From: Syngnathus acus
Taxonomy: Eukaryota > Chordata > Actinopteri > Syngnathiformes > Syngnathidae
DNA length: 64,000 nucleotides
Assembly: GCF_901709675.1 (NCBI RefSeq)
Contig: NC_051100.1
Coordinates: 7,846,786 to 7,910,785 of the forward strand
Reading direction: 5' to 3'
Made by a program: the position numbers and the translations under genes. The notes beneath the pieces were generated by a model. That model had not been told where the DNA came from, searched no databases, and saw nothing but the letters and a program-made list of their open reading frames with translations. Every line of letters starts with the position of its first letter. Position 1 is the first letter of the stretch. Shown in pieces: positions 12,551-29,920 of the stretch.

Positions 12551-12793
12551 AACTGTCCCACCTTGTATGATGTTTACTAATCATCTTAACGAAGTGAATT
12601 GTCCAATAGGATCCCTTCAGACTGCAGGCAAGTGTGACACAAGCCAGATATTTTTTTATCCATATGTGTATATGATCTGGATCCGATTTTTTTTTTATAT
12701 GAATGGCTCAATTTGGATTTATTTTTTTCCCAAATCTGAGCTGGATCTTTTTAAAATGTAGTCCTAGATTGGCTTCAAATCAAATTTTTTGCA

Positions 12794-12825
12794 GTGCGAC
12801 CTCAGTCTGAATGAAGAGGTCGCAC
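12794..12825. repeat. Perfect 10-bp inverted repeat (hairpin)
   Basis: GTGCGACCTC (12794-12803) and GAGGTCGCAC (12816-12825) are exact reverse complements around a 12-base loop. They lie in the probable 3' untranslated region of the zdhhc gene. The surrounding 12,600-12,850 stretch resembles degenerate interspersed-repeat sequence seen in fish genomes, so the hairpin may be a transposon relic. Confidence 0.6.
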
Positions 12826-13038
12826 GTATCTGACCCAAACGTCATCAAAAGCTCAGTAGGGGCGCTTGGAGGGCAAGATATACAGATACATATATGAATG
12901 GACTAACAGTGCTACTCACTGTCACAAGAAGCCACCAGCAGTCATTTTACGCAGCCGCTTGCCTAAGTTGAATTGATTTCTCTGCGGTAATGTGATGTCA
13001 TTTTCAGCCAACAGCAAATGGAAAAATGCGCGCCCTGG

Positions 13039-13048
13039 AATAAATAAA
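13039..13048 (+). terminator. Candidate polyadenylation signal of the zdhhc gene
   Basis: Two overlapping AATAAA hexamers (13039-13044 and 13043-13048) lie about 490 bases after the zdhhc stop codon and before the arhgap22 start. No earlier AATAAA was noticed. Confidence 0.4.
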
Positions 13049-13841
13049 AGCGGGTGGATTTTTGTATAATATTTACAATATTTGTATTTCACAAACTCTG
13101 TATTATTCAGGATGCAGTGTTTTGACTAGTGTTTTGTCTCGTGAAAAAATGACTCGACTTCCCCTTTATATTGGAAGGTCCCCTGTGGTAAGTTTTACAT
13201 AAAAAAATAAAATAAAATAGGTGTGGTGCGACACTTTTAAGAATCAAAGTATTTTTTTCTCTGGTCTTACTTCTGTGATAGTTACATTTAGAATTTTTGG
13301 AAAGCGTCTGTTGCTTTCAGCTCATAATTCTCACATTAACAACTGAGTAGGAAACATACAGTAAGTGTGTATAAAAAAAATCAGCAGATTTCACTTCCCT
13401 ATCAAGTTGCCTTACTTCCTGAGGCAGAGACAGACAAGAGGATGTCAGGCATTTAAGTCACAAGATTTTTTTCAAAGGCTGCTAGGAGCTGAAAAATATC
13501 CTCTTGTGAAGAACAGGGAGTGTGGCTACTTGAACAGACAAGGCATGTCTCATGTAGACTTATGGAGTAATAATACATTAGAAACCAAAGTGAAGGAGGG
13601 GCGGGAGGGATGGTGGGCGGTGCTCCAGGCATCCGACAGGCGAGAGCAGCCTGTGCAATTGTGGGAGAGAGATTGAAGGAAGAGGAGCGTGAAGGGTTAA
13701 ATGCTTGTAAGTGTGCCTGGCACCAAACGGAAACTGTCCAAGTGCTGGAGAGAACACCAGGGAAAGAGATGCTGGAAGAGGATGGAAAAGGGCGAGGCAT
13801 CTGCATGACTGTGTATGAACAGAGGGATGCCACCCATGACC

Positions 13842-16800
13842 ATGCTCAGCCCCAAGACAAAACAGGATCGACGAGGTAAGATTGATTTTTTTTTTAATAT
13901 AATTATATAGTGGCACTACTTTCATTGAAAAATTCATTTGACCTTTTCTGTCAAATTCACAAACACTTGGTGAAAGGTGATGTAATCTCTCATCTCTTGA
14001 TGATACTCTCCTTATTTATATAAAAATGTTTTTAAAGTTATTCATTCTGCAGGTGAATCATTGCTACTGCAGGGAGATTATATGGGTTGGAATCTTTCAT
14101 AGGATGGATGGAAGTGTGGTGTGAGTGTTGCAACACCTGCATTCCCTTTGGCTGCAACATTAACATTGCAAATAAGCAAAGTAACCAATCAAGCAACAGC
14201 TCAGTCACTCAGATGTGATTTATTGATTATGTTTCAAAGAAAAATGACTAGGGCACTTGTGTAGTGGTTTTTGCATATACTTTGCATTAAAAAAGCTAGC
14301 TGCTTCAAAAGATCCTTTACTGCAATTTACACAATATGTTCCTGTTGAATGTATGCTTTATTTTACAAGTGGGACTAAATTAAAGTCAAGTTTTGGTTGG
14401 CTTTGAATATTTGGTGCAACTAACCTCATATGGGATGGTTCCTTTCTTTATGTCGAACACAATTTCTCAGTCTGCAGCAGTTTCCATAGTGTAGTGGTCA
14501 TCACGTTTGCTTTACACGCAAAAAAGGTCCCTGGTGGAAACAGTTATTAGTTTTTGTGTTGAGCCTACATCGCTTCACAGTCACAGCAGGCGGTAGCACT
14601 GCAACAGTTTTCTATTTATCATATGCAAAAAATTCCCATTTGAGGGAAAACATTTTCTCATGTCTTGTTGAATAGTTCAAAATTCTTGTGTGTTTTTATC
14701 ATAAACAGCACGTTCTAAGAGCATGGTCTTTGGCGAGTTGTCTCGGGTCTCCAGGCCTTGCTCCCCTCTTGACCAGGAGAAAGTACTGAAGGCAGGCTGG
14801 CTGAAAAGACAACGCATTATCATGAAAAACTGGCAACTACGGTGGTTTGTCCTCAAGGCTGAAGCTTTGTATTTCTACAAAGACCAGAATGAGAGCAGGG
14901 AACAGGTAAATTGTTAATCACCTGTAAAATAATTTACCAGTCTTCCTTTTTGTCATAGCAGTCCATTCCTTCTCCCTTTTTGAACAGGGTTGCATTCCTC
15001 TTAAGGGCACCCATGTTAATGAGCTGCCCACCAATCAAGATGAGCCAGGCCGTCATTTATTTGAAATTGTTCCAGGTGGGTTGGCATATAATAACAGCGT
15101 ATGAGAAAGTGATATATTCTAACTGTTGTTAAATTTCTTCACAAATGGGTCTACCAGCTAGCCAAATATTTATTCCAGCTAACTATTATCACAAAAAATT
15201 GATTACCTAATACTTGTGTGGCCACCATCATTAAAGTAAAGAATGAACATCAAGATAGCATGAAATTGAGATTTGAGGATATTTCTTAGCTGAAGTAGTG
15301 GTTGACTGGTCATCACTTAAAACACAAAATGATATTCTATTTACCTTGCGTGTATTTTCAGGGGGTGATACGGAACGTGATCGAAACCATGAAACGTTCC
15401 TGCTGATGGCTAACTCTGAAAGTGACTTGGAAGAATGGGTTAGAGCTATACACAGAGCAATATGGGCCCCACTTGGAGGAGGTGAGGTTATCAACTTAAA
15501 TCTCTGCACAGCTGTAAAGAGATGCGTCAATTTCTAATTGTGTCCAAAAATGTTTATGAAAAGGTCAAGATCCTTTGTTATGCTGCTCTAGGTATCTTCG
15601 GCCAGCACTTAGAGGAAACTATGCTTAATGAGGGACAATGTGGTCCCGAGCGAAGGGTACCGGCGCTGGTTGAGCGGTGTACGTGTTTCATACGTGACCA
15701 CGGGCTTCAGGAGGAAGGCCTGTTCAGGGCTCCTGGGCAGACCAATCATGTTCGAGAATTGCAAGATGCGTTTGACCGTGGTGAGAGTTTGCTGTTTGAC
15801 AGGTGAGACGACGAAACTGGACATAGTATCTGGCAATAACCTGATTGACTCACGACTCACTTTGTCTTTCAGTAGCACTGATGTCCACACAGTAGCGTCA
15901 CTCCTGAAGCTGTATTTACGGGAGCTACCTGAGCCTGTAATACCTTTCACCAAATATGCACAATTTCTCTCTTGTGCAATGCTACTCAACAAGGACAGAG
16001 AAATGGTAAACAGACAAAAAACAAAAAAATGTCTACATGGCTTTACATAACGATAGTTACCACTCTAACATATTTTTTTTCCAATTTTTTTCCCAAGGGT
16101 ATCATAGAGCTCGGCAAGCAGGTGAAATCGCTTCCGAAGGTCAACTACGACCTTCTTGAATACATCTGTAGGTAAGTCATACGTCTCATTCATAATTCAT
16201 TATTTGAGAGAGGTTTATTTAACACATCGTATGCGCAAGCGGCATTACATTCATTCTCACTCATTCTCAGCGTCACGCTTGTCAGTCTCATGACTCAGCG
16301 TCTCATCATGAGTCACAATTTCAGCCACACGTTCAATGTCAAATTTTAATATGCCGCGTATGTCTCTGGTTCCTGCGTGCTCAGGTTTCTCGATGAAGTC
16401 CAGTCTCATTCTGATGCCAATAAAATGAGCGTCCAGAACCTCGCCACTGTATTCGGACCGAACGTGCTTCGGCCCAGAGTGGAGGATCCGATTTCCATGA
16501 TGGAAGGTTGGTGTCAATCGTAAAATCCAAGCATCCATATCGATTCATCTAATGATGATCCCTGAAAACAGGGAGTTCTCAGGTGCAACTCCTGATGACC
16601 ATCCTGATCAGTGAACACGCCAAACTGTTCCAGCTCGAAAACACCGAAACTAATTCTTTGCTGCATCATAATGATACTCCCTATAAAGCCAAAGTGGAAT
16701 GGCTTAAACAAGATGCCACGGAAAATCCAGCGGAATCTCACACAGGTGCTGAATTACCTCAGGAAACTCTTCAACCTTGTACACTCCCAAAGGACAATAA

Positions 16801-17706
16801 GCTGACACCATCCATCACTACCTCTCAGACAGATGAAGGTGATCTAGAGAAGAATGGGGTCGCTCACTCAAATCACAAAACAGAGGCGAGCGATAGCCCC
16901 GCTAAGCAGCCAAGAGTCCTTTCTGCTTGGAGGTGCTCTTTTAAGGGCAGTTCCGTGGGGCAGAGGGGAAACATCGGGGGATCAGCGGGGGACGTGTCAG
17001 CAACAGGTGGTAGTAACTGGTTGATGAATGGCCTGTCATCCCTGCGAGCACACAGGCGCACCACCTCATCTGGTGCAAAACTAAAAGACGCCGCTCTGTC
17101 ACTGGAGGATTCAACCCTTAAGGAGACCACAGCAAGAGACGGCGAGAAGGACACCTCTCAGAGAACGCTTCCCCAGTCGCACAGATTGTCCGCCTATGAC
17201 AATGTTGCTCCCTCCACGCTAAGTTTGCCACCTCAAAACTCCATCTGGACTGCTTTTGATATATCACTGACTGAGCCTGAAGACACCAAACAAACACTCA
17301 GTGATGGTACAACACCGATAAATCACAAGCCGAATAGTGCTGAAGATGATATAACAAATATGGTCGTGGAGTTACAGCAAGAGCTGAAGACGCAGAGAGT
17401 GAGCTTTGAAAGCAGCATTCGCAAGTAAGATCATTTTGATGATTTCTATGTGTTCGTTACCCATTACACAACTCACTATTCATCTCCTATTTAAGGTTGG
17501 AGGAGAACTGCCGTAAACATCAGACCCAAGTAAACAAACTTGAAGAGGAGCTCGACCAGGAGAGAAAGCGATTCTACATGCTGGAGATCCGATTCAGGAA
17601 CTCGGAGCGAGGGCGGCAAGACGCAGAAAAACGAAACGTTCGACTCCAAAGGGAGATGGAAGACTTCTTTAAAACTTTACAAGACCTGACAACTAAGCCC
17701 AAGTAG
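13842..17706 (+). CDS. arhgap22: Rho GTPase-activating protein 22 (ARHGAP22)
   Basis: Accelerates GTP hydrolysis by Rac-type small GTPases and so shapes actin and cell spreading. Exons: 13842-13875 (start [11 protein letters not shown]), 14709-14905, 14988-15075, 15362-15481, 15592-15802, 15873-16005, 16098-16171, 16385-16506, 16572-17424, 17496-17706 (stop TAG). They sum to 2,043 bases, 680 residues. The PH domain starts at [11 protein letters not shown] with [11 protein letters not shown]. The RhoGAP domain runs from [10 protein letters not shown] and holds the arginine-finger motif EGLFRAPGQ, then the [16 protein letters not shown] and [13 protein letters not shown] motifs. A long Ser/Thr-rich linker contains [16 protein letters not shown]. 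The C-terminus is a predicted coiled coil ([14 protein letters not shown]). ARHGAP24/25 are paralogues, but the MLSPK start and SARSKS-type second exon fit ARHGAP22. Longer upstream alternative first exons cannot be excluded. A longer ORF overlapping exon 1 is in another frame and is not used. Confidence 0.95.
14480..14541 (+). pseudogene. tRNA-Val(TAC) pseudogene lacking the T arm
   Basis: GTTTCCA (14480-14486) pairs exactly with TGGAAAC (14535-14541) as an acceptor stem. Between them are the tRNA-Val D-arm core TAGTGTAGTGG (A box) and an anticodon arm TTTGC-TTTACAC-GCAAA with anticodon TAC. Where a 17-base T arm should be there is only GGTCCCTGG, so the B box GTTCGA is gone. It lies in the first intron of arhgap22. 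The missing T arm makes it non-functional as a cytosolic tRNA. Confidence 0.75.
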
Positions 17707-18434
17707 ACTGGACCAATCATCTGATGTTAGTTAAGGTTTTAAAAAGCAAAAATATACAGCTGTTTATAAATCGCTATGGAAGTAGAACGCCACTTCATAG
17801 CATTGAACTTTGCCAAACATTTTGCAATTATGAGGCAACTTCCTGGTTAATAGAAGATAACAGTGCTATCCTAATTGCAGGTGGTAGATGCTTCTAACTG
17901 TGCCAAAGTATCAAATCTCACCAAAATGTGATGGAATATTTCTTGCTCAATGTTTTTGTGGAACTACGGTAGTTTTTCCCAATCCTGTCAATTCTTCTAT
18001 GTACTGTGAAAACAAAGCTATGTGTGGTTTTGTTGTCAGTGTTGTTGCCATGTTTGCGGTCTGTATTGGAAATGAATGAATGCATCGGTCCCTCTAAATT
18101 GTGATCCGTTTTCATGATTAATTACAGCGCATTGGCACCGAAAGACGTCGATACCCAAAACCTACAAACTGTGAGGCGGATGTATACGCCACTTTCCTAC
18201 CATGCAGCCAATCGACATTCGGCCATTCTAATAAGCTATAGAAATGAACAAAGACAATCGTTCAAATTCAACTCTTTTATTTGCTTGAGTTTTGCTTTTG
18301 TATTGTATGTTAACAGCTCCATACAATTATCCTTTGGGAAAAAAAAAGAAACTCAGGTTTAAAATTTTGTCTCCAGCGCTTTACAGCCCATCCGAAGACC
18401 GACTTGCCATCCCAGTAACGCTGAATGACTTTTT

Positions 18435-18440
18435 CTTTTA
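18435..18440 (-). terminator. Candidate mapk8 polyadenylation signal
   Basis: On the minus strand this reads AATAAA, about 1.4 kb after the mapk8 stop codon. A second minus-strand AATAAA lies near 18,280. The two converging genes, arhgap22 and mapk8, share the 17.7-19.85 kb interval for their 3' untranslated regions. Which signal is used cannot be told from sequence. Confidence 0.3.
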
Positions 18441-18961
18441 TTTCTGCATTTAATCCAAAGTGTGACGAGTACTTTATATTTGAGGAGGATAGGGAGAGGT
18501 AACCCACTAAAAACAGTCACTGACGACTTGGCCCAGAAAATGTGAGGACATGCATCACAATCCCCAAGTGCATTCTGGGAGAGCGTAAAGTTACTGCTTG
18601 GGGTGCCTGAACATGATCATTATAAATACGCCACACACTGGGAACCTTGGGTCATCAAACACATCTAAAGGGAACAACTGTGGAGGGCCTGAAAATGACT
18701 TGTTTGCTAACTCCCACACAAACAGTAAATCTACAGTATAATGTACATCCCATTGACTACTCTAATCTACCAATCGTATTGCACAGAAAACAATGCAATG
18801 AAATATCGGAAACAAAATGCATTAGAAACAGTACTTTTGAGCTACATGTACATTACATACAACAAATGCATTTGCACTTGGAATAAATAAATAAATAATA
18901 TATGTACAGAACAAAAGAAAAATCTTCCTTGCTTTGTGTGATATGCATACTGGAGCGCCAA

Positions 18962-18965
<4 letters not shown>

Positions 18966-19026
<61 letters not shown>
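18966..19026. repeat. (TG)n microsatellite
   Basis: About 30 uninterrupted TG units in the intergenic / 3' untranslated interval between arhgap22 and mapk8. Likely polymorphic in length. Nothing else recognisable surrounds it. Confidence 0.95.
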
Positions 19027-19032
<6 letters not shown>

Positions 19033-19380
19033 GTAGAACTCAACTCTGCCATGGAGAGCACTTAAAAAAAATCTGTGAACTTAGTAAGGGCACTTAAATA
19101 ATATATTTTAAATACCAGATATCCATGAGCATTGTCCCAAAAAAAATGCATCAATTCATTATCACGCACTAATTTAGGAGCCAGTGAGTTGGCCTATATG
19201 AGATGTACATTCACCTTGTTCTTTGAGAAATTACAGTTGAATACGCAAATGTGTAAAATTTACAGTATGCGGCAGTAAAACTAAAAATGAATGCAAGGGG
19301 AAAAAAACAGTTGAGAAATTAAGTTATATGATAAGCTGAGAGACGATGTGTAAACGCAAGTATGCATTAATTTCCACTTT

Positions 19381-19406
19381 AAAAAAAAAAAAAAAAAAAA
19401 AAAAAA
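19381..19406. repeat. Poly(A) homopolymer
   Basis: A run of about 26 A on the plus strand within the probable mapk8 3' untranslated region, where the transcript would carry poly(U). It could be the tail of a retroposed copy, but no retroelement body is evident upstream. Confidence 0.85.
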
Positions 19407-19853
19407 GTTCTTTACTTAATAGCGGATTCATTCAAATGTCTCCCTCCACCCCTACCCCAAAAAAAACACAATACAAAATGCCAAGTCAGCATTTGAAAAA
19501 TATATTAATAAATAACAGTGCAGTGCTCGCAGTGTGCCATCCCACTGTGTCGCTGGAGCTAAAAAAACATCAATGCAGAAATTCCAACGCTGCCCTTTCA
19601 TTACAAACATAATGTTCACATCAAAACATACTCTTGATTCTTTGCAGCAAAAATACAATAATAATGATACAATTTAAAACCACAATCATTTACAGTAGTA
19701 TCGGGCAATTACAACAATCTGTACATTGAAATTGTAGCTCTACAAACTAACATGAGAACTTCCATTAGCCTAGAAACCCTCCCATCTCAAACACTGGATA
19801 AGGTGCACTGATGAAAGGTTACGTTCGAGTAAATGTATGTGTTTGTATTTTTG

Positions 19854-26199
<6,346 letters not shown>

Positions 26200-26792
26200 T
26201 TATCTATCTGTACCAAAAGGATGCAGTTTTAAAGCACAGCTTGCAGAATTACAAATGGGAGACGAGCGCAGCATTTCTGCCTCGGCTGGTCAGCAAACAC
26301 GATAAAAGGGAAATCTTGACATTATCAGCAGAGACGGCCGAAGGGCAAAGCACCTCGGGGTCAACTCCATCATATCAAACATCGCTCACATCACAACAAC
26401 TGAGCTCAGTGCCTCTTGGAAGCAGAAAATTCAACTGTCTGTTTGGATATCAAACTTGACAAGCTGACCTCAGTTCAGCAAGCATCAAATGAGCATGGTG
26501 ACATATCCCAAATACGAGTAAAAAAAAAAGAAAAAAAAAAAAGACTTTAAAACAACTGTCAGAGTCATGTAATCGAAGAAATCTTCCCTCCCTTCTTCCT
26601 GCTCCTCCACTCTCGTCAACACTTTGTCCATATGAGGCATATAATTGCCAGAGAAAAATGACTCAGCTCTCCGTCTGTTAGTCCGACGTCATAAAGACGT
26701 CTGCAGCATCCGCCTCGCTCATCCCATGAAAATAGACATGCTTGTGTAACACCACACAACAATTATGCAGCATTTGCAGCACCTCAATGGAA

Positions 26793-26826
26793 GAGGAGCC
26801 TGTGCTACTACTACTACTACTACTAA
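26793..26826. repeat. (CTA)n microsatellite
   Basis: About seven CTA units in the long 5' intron of mapk8. The rest of 26,170-28,150 holds an A-rich tract at 26,520-26,545, an A18-20 run near 27,596-27,617 and a SINE tail fragment. I see no exon there. Confidence 0.85.
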
Positions 26827-27317
26827 GGTCATTATAGCCATTTAGAATCACGGCAATCCATCACAATGACTGAAAGTCAGGTCAGTGTAGGGAGGCAGTG
26901 CCACTTGTCTTTAGTCACCTCCACACTACTGTGTTGGCATGAAGGCCTTTGTATTGCACATTCTATCTCTCTATTGCTCATTTGAATTTACTGGGCAGTG
27001 CAGCAGGCAAGTGATCTGGACCTCATGGATGGCTTTGCTATATATTAAATGCATAGGCCTGGGCTGCTTCCTGGAATGCACTTCCTGCTCCATGCATTTG
27101 CCTGTAATCATAGATTAATGACCTCCTTCCTATAGGACAAATTGTACTGTGACAGAGGAGGTTTTGACACAGGCTTAGCAGAAACATTTGGTACGTCTGG
27201 ACAGTCACTGTTGTTTGAATCGTCTCAACATGTCCATAATTCTTAAAATAAGTCAAACAGAAACATCATGATAGGTCATAAAAAGTAAAAAAACAAACTT
27301 GACAAAGGAAAACACAT

Positions 27318-27362
27318 CCCACACACCCTGAATTGGTCGCCAGCCAATTACAAGCCAATAAA
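27318..27362 (+). mobile_element. SINE 3'-body fragment
   Basis: ACACCCTGAATTGGTCGCCAGCCAATTACA matches the widespread teleost SINE/LINE tail motif (ACCCTGAACTGGTCGCCAGCCAATCGCA). Only the tail remains, in the mapk8 5' intron. Confidence 0.6.
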
Positions 27363-28163
27363 GCAAAACGGCCTTTTTTTCCATTCCTCTGAAGTTGCCC
27401 CATAAAACACACACATAATAAAAATGATTAATACCTTTGACAGTGCCAAAGCAGTTATTTGTTTATATCCCATTTAACTGGAATGTTATTGAACATTTAA
27501 CTTGGAAATGTGCATTTCTGTCTGTCCATGCACACTTGAGGGGCGCCCAGTATAATAACATGACACAATACAAATCAATGGCACGATATGATTTAAAAAA
27601 AAAAAAAAAAAAAAAAGCCTTGGATGACTTCATGATTCATAATGGAGGAAGAATACTGGCAAGCCCCATCTATTTAATCTATCATCATTAGAATGAATGA
27701 ATCGCCTCCTCTTCATCACACAGATGATTAAAAAGCGTAGCGACTTGAATTGCGAGTTAACCTTGGCCACATGACCCCCACCTGGCAGCTCCTCGCAGGA
27801 GGCTGCAGGCAAACCGCAGCGGGACAACAAGAGTCATGCATGAGCGCACATCATAACACAAGACCGAGCACAGGAAGACATTCGAACCGAGGGAATGATT
27901 CCCATGTCGCCAAACAAACGACGGGCCTGCCTGCTTAACGGGCGTTTTCTTCATGTCCCTAAATGTTGCGTTCGCGGGTATCGGTAAAATTACATGCATT
28001 TTATTGTTGTTATTATTATAAAACAAAAAGTCGGATGTGCGTGTCGCGCAAGAGCCTCTGAACACCTAAAATGACACACGACCCTCCCCCCACGGCCAAA
28101 CAATAAGCACGTCCGAGGAAGGAGCAGGAGCCGGAGAGAAGGGCTCATGATCCTCATTTTACC

Positions 28164-28300
28164 TCGTTCGTGAAAGGTGGATCCTGGCGGAGCGACGAGC
28201 AGCTCGAACGTTCCGCAGCAGTGGACGGTGCGTGTATGCCGGTCAACAATGATCGATTCCGCTGGGCGCCTTAAAAACACATGACCTCACCCGATCCACT
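28164..28300 (-). promoter_or_regulatory. mapk8: Probable mapk8 5' untranslated exon and CpG-rich promoter
   Basis: Reading the minus strand, a CpG-rich stretch ends at 28164 with GAACGAG followed by a GTAAAA donor. It would splice to the acceptor near 26,167 just ahead of the start codon. Upstream sequence to about 28,390 stays GC-rich and includes TACGTCAC (28377-28384), a CRE-like site. No open frame links to the kinase, so this is called untranslated. Transcript data would decide. Confidence 0.45.
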
Positions 28301-29244
28301 TGCCTACGTTTCCATACGCCTCCTGCTACTGACAGGCCGGGGAGCAGAGGGGAGGCCCACCGCGCATGCGTTTGAATACGTCACGGCTGCACAGAGACAC
28401 ACCCACCTCCATCAGCTCTTCCTTCCGCCCTATCCATCTCTTATGCATCTATCCATCCAAAAATAGAAAACTGCAAACTAAACACACCAAATACATATTC
28501 AACATTAATCCAGAGTAATATGTTATAATATTTTATAAGATTAGCACCATCTATTGAGTTTAATTAAAAGATACGTCTCAAAAAAGGCTTCCCTTACAAA
28601 GGTCAGAGAATGTAAAAGCAAAATATGCGGGGAAATTACATTATGTTCTATGCTGTGCCCAAATAAAATCTTTTGGGAATACATCATGATTTCCACCCAT
28701 AAATACAAAATGCCCATGTTGCAGAAAAAAAACAGTACTGCTGATTTTCCGCATGCACTCACATGCACCTTTGTGCAAGGTCATAGCTACATGCAATGCT
28801 TTTGGAATATAGACTATTTTTATTTTCACTTTTCCACATTTGATTGGATGACAATGAATATAGCTAAAACATATCAATACAAGCAACAACCACTACTTTT
28901 GTCCGGATGCACCTGCGCCTGCACTGCATCTCATGTGATGGAATTTGATCTAATGCAATGATAAGGATAATTATTCACAGTCCTAATTGACACCATTAGA
29001 GAGGTATTCGTTAAAAAAAAAAAGCTCAATTAGCAATCAATTAATTAATCAAGAATTGGAGTCTAATCTTTCATTCTGACCCCACACACACACACAAACA
29101 CAGATTTTTATTTCCTTTGAACAAGGCGATTGGTTTTGTTTTAGTTTGGTTTAGAAGAAAACTTGCATCATCAGTTTTGCTAAACTCAGTCAAACACATT
29201 TGGAGCTGAACTAGAAATAGACACTCTATTTACTTTAATGGGCC

Positions 29245-29305
29245 GTTAAGAGAAATGTCGGGCCCAGCCTGGCCCTCGGTCCTTATGTTTGACACCGGTT
29301 TAACA
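29245..29305 (-). mobile_element. hAT-type element end fragment
   Basis: On the minus strand GTGTCAAACATAAGGACCGAGGGCCAGGC resembles the very common vertebrate hAT/Charlie-like sequence (GTGTCAAACTCATGGCCCGCGGGCCAAAT). A related plus-strand fragment lies at 30,745-30,795 (GCAGGAGTCATCAAACTGTG). Both are degenerate. Confidence 0.4.
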
Positions 29306-29539
29306 TGCTCATTAGTGTCACTGAAATGTTTGGCTCTCTGAATTGTAAACAACAACCATAATTAGATGAATACATCTTTGATATTGTTATTAATCATTGT
29401 AAGGGAAGATTTCCTTCTTTCTTTTATTATTATGGCTGTTGTTATATTTGAGAATCTTGCATTGGATCTGCAATCTGCTGGTCGGTGTATGTAACGCGGC
29501 AGAGTATAGTCCAATCATCCCTGCAGCCACCTGAATCTC

Positions 29540-29920
29540 CCCCCGGTATCCGCTGCGCATGATGCCCCTGCAGGGCCTGCAGAGAGTCGCATAGGAGCGC
29601 CACCTGGACGTCCCGGTGCAGACTCCCGCAGTATGAGCCGTCTTGTCTTACCCCTTGTTCCAAGAGAGTCCGCAGTGTTATGATCATTGTGCCGGAGCGC
29701 ACGCACGCACGCAGGCAGGCAGACAGGCGGGCAAGAAAGCAGCCGCTGCCCGAGCTGGTTCGTCCTTCCCGGGGCTGGGGTACCACGCACCTCCTGCCCG
29801 TTTATCCTGCGTACCGTGGGGCCGTCAGACGGATTAGTTACATCGGCGTGGCTGATCTCTCCCTTCCCGTCATTGGTGCTGCTGACTTGATGCCGTCAAG
29901 CCGCACGGGTTGATCCAATT
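29540..29920. promoter_or_regulatory. CpG-rich island between mapk8 and frmpd2/ptpn20
   Basis: Base composition turns GC- and CpG-rich here compared with AT-rich flanks, with a CGCACGCACGCAGGCAGGCAG run at 29,699-29,725. I see no convincing coding exon on either strand. It lies between two divergent genes (mapk8 minus, frmpd2/ptpn20 plus), so it may be an alternative or shared promoter. A second GC-rich patch lies at 30,000-30,120. Confidence 0.35.

Noticed and set aside
13610-13879. 89-codon open frame overlapping the first arhgap22 exon
   Set aside because: It is in a different frame from the MLSPK start, has no family resemblance, and the MLSPK frame joins perfectly to the PH-domain exon.
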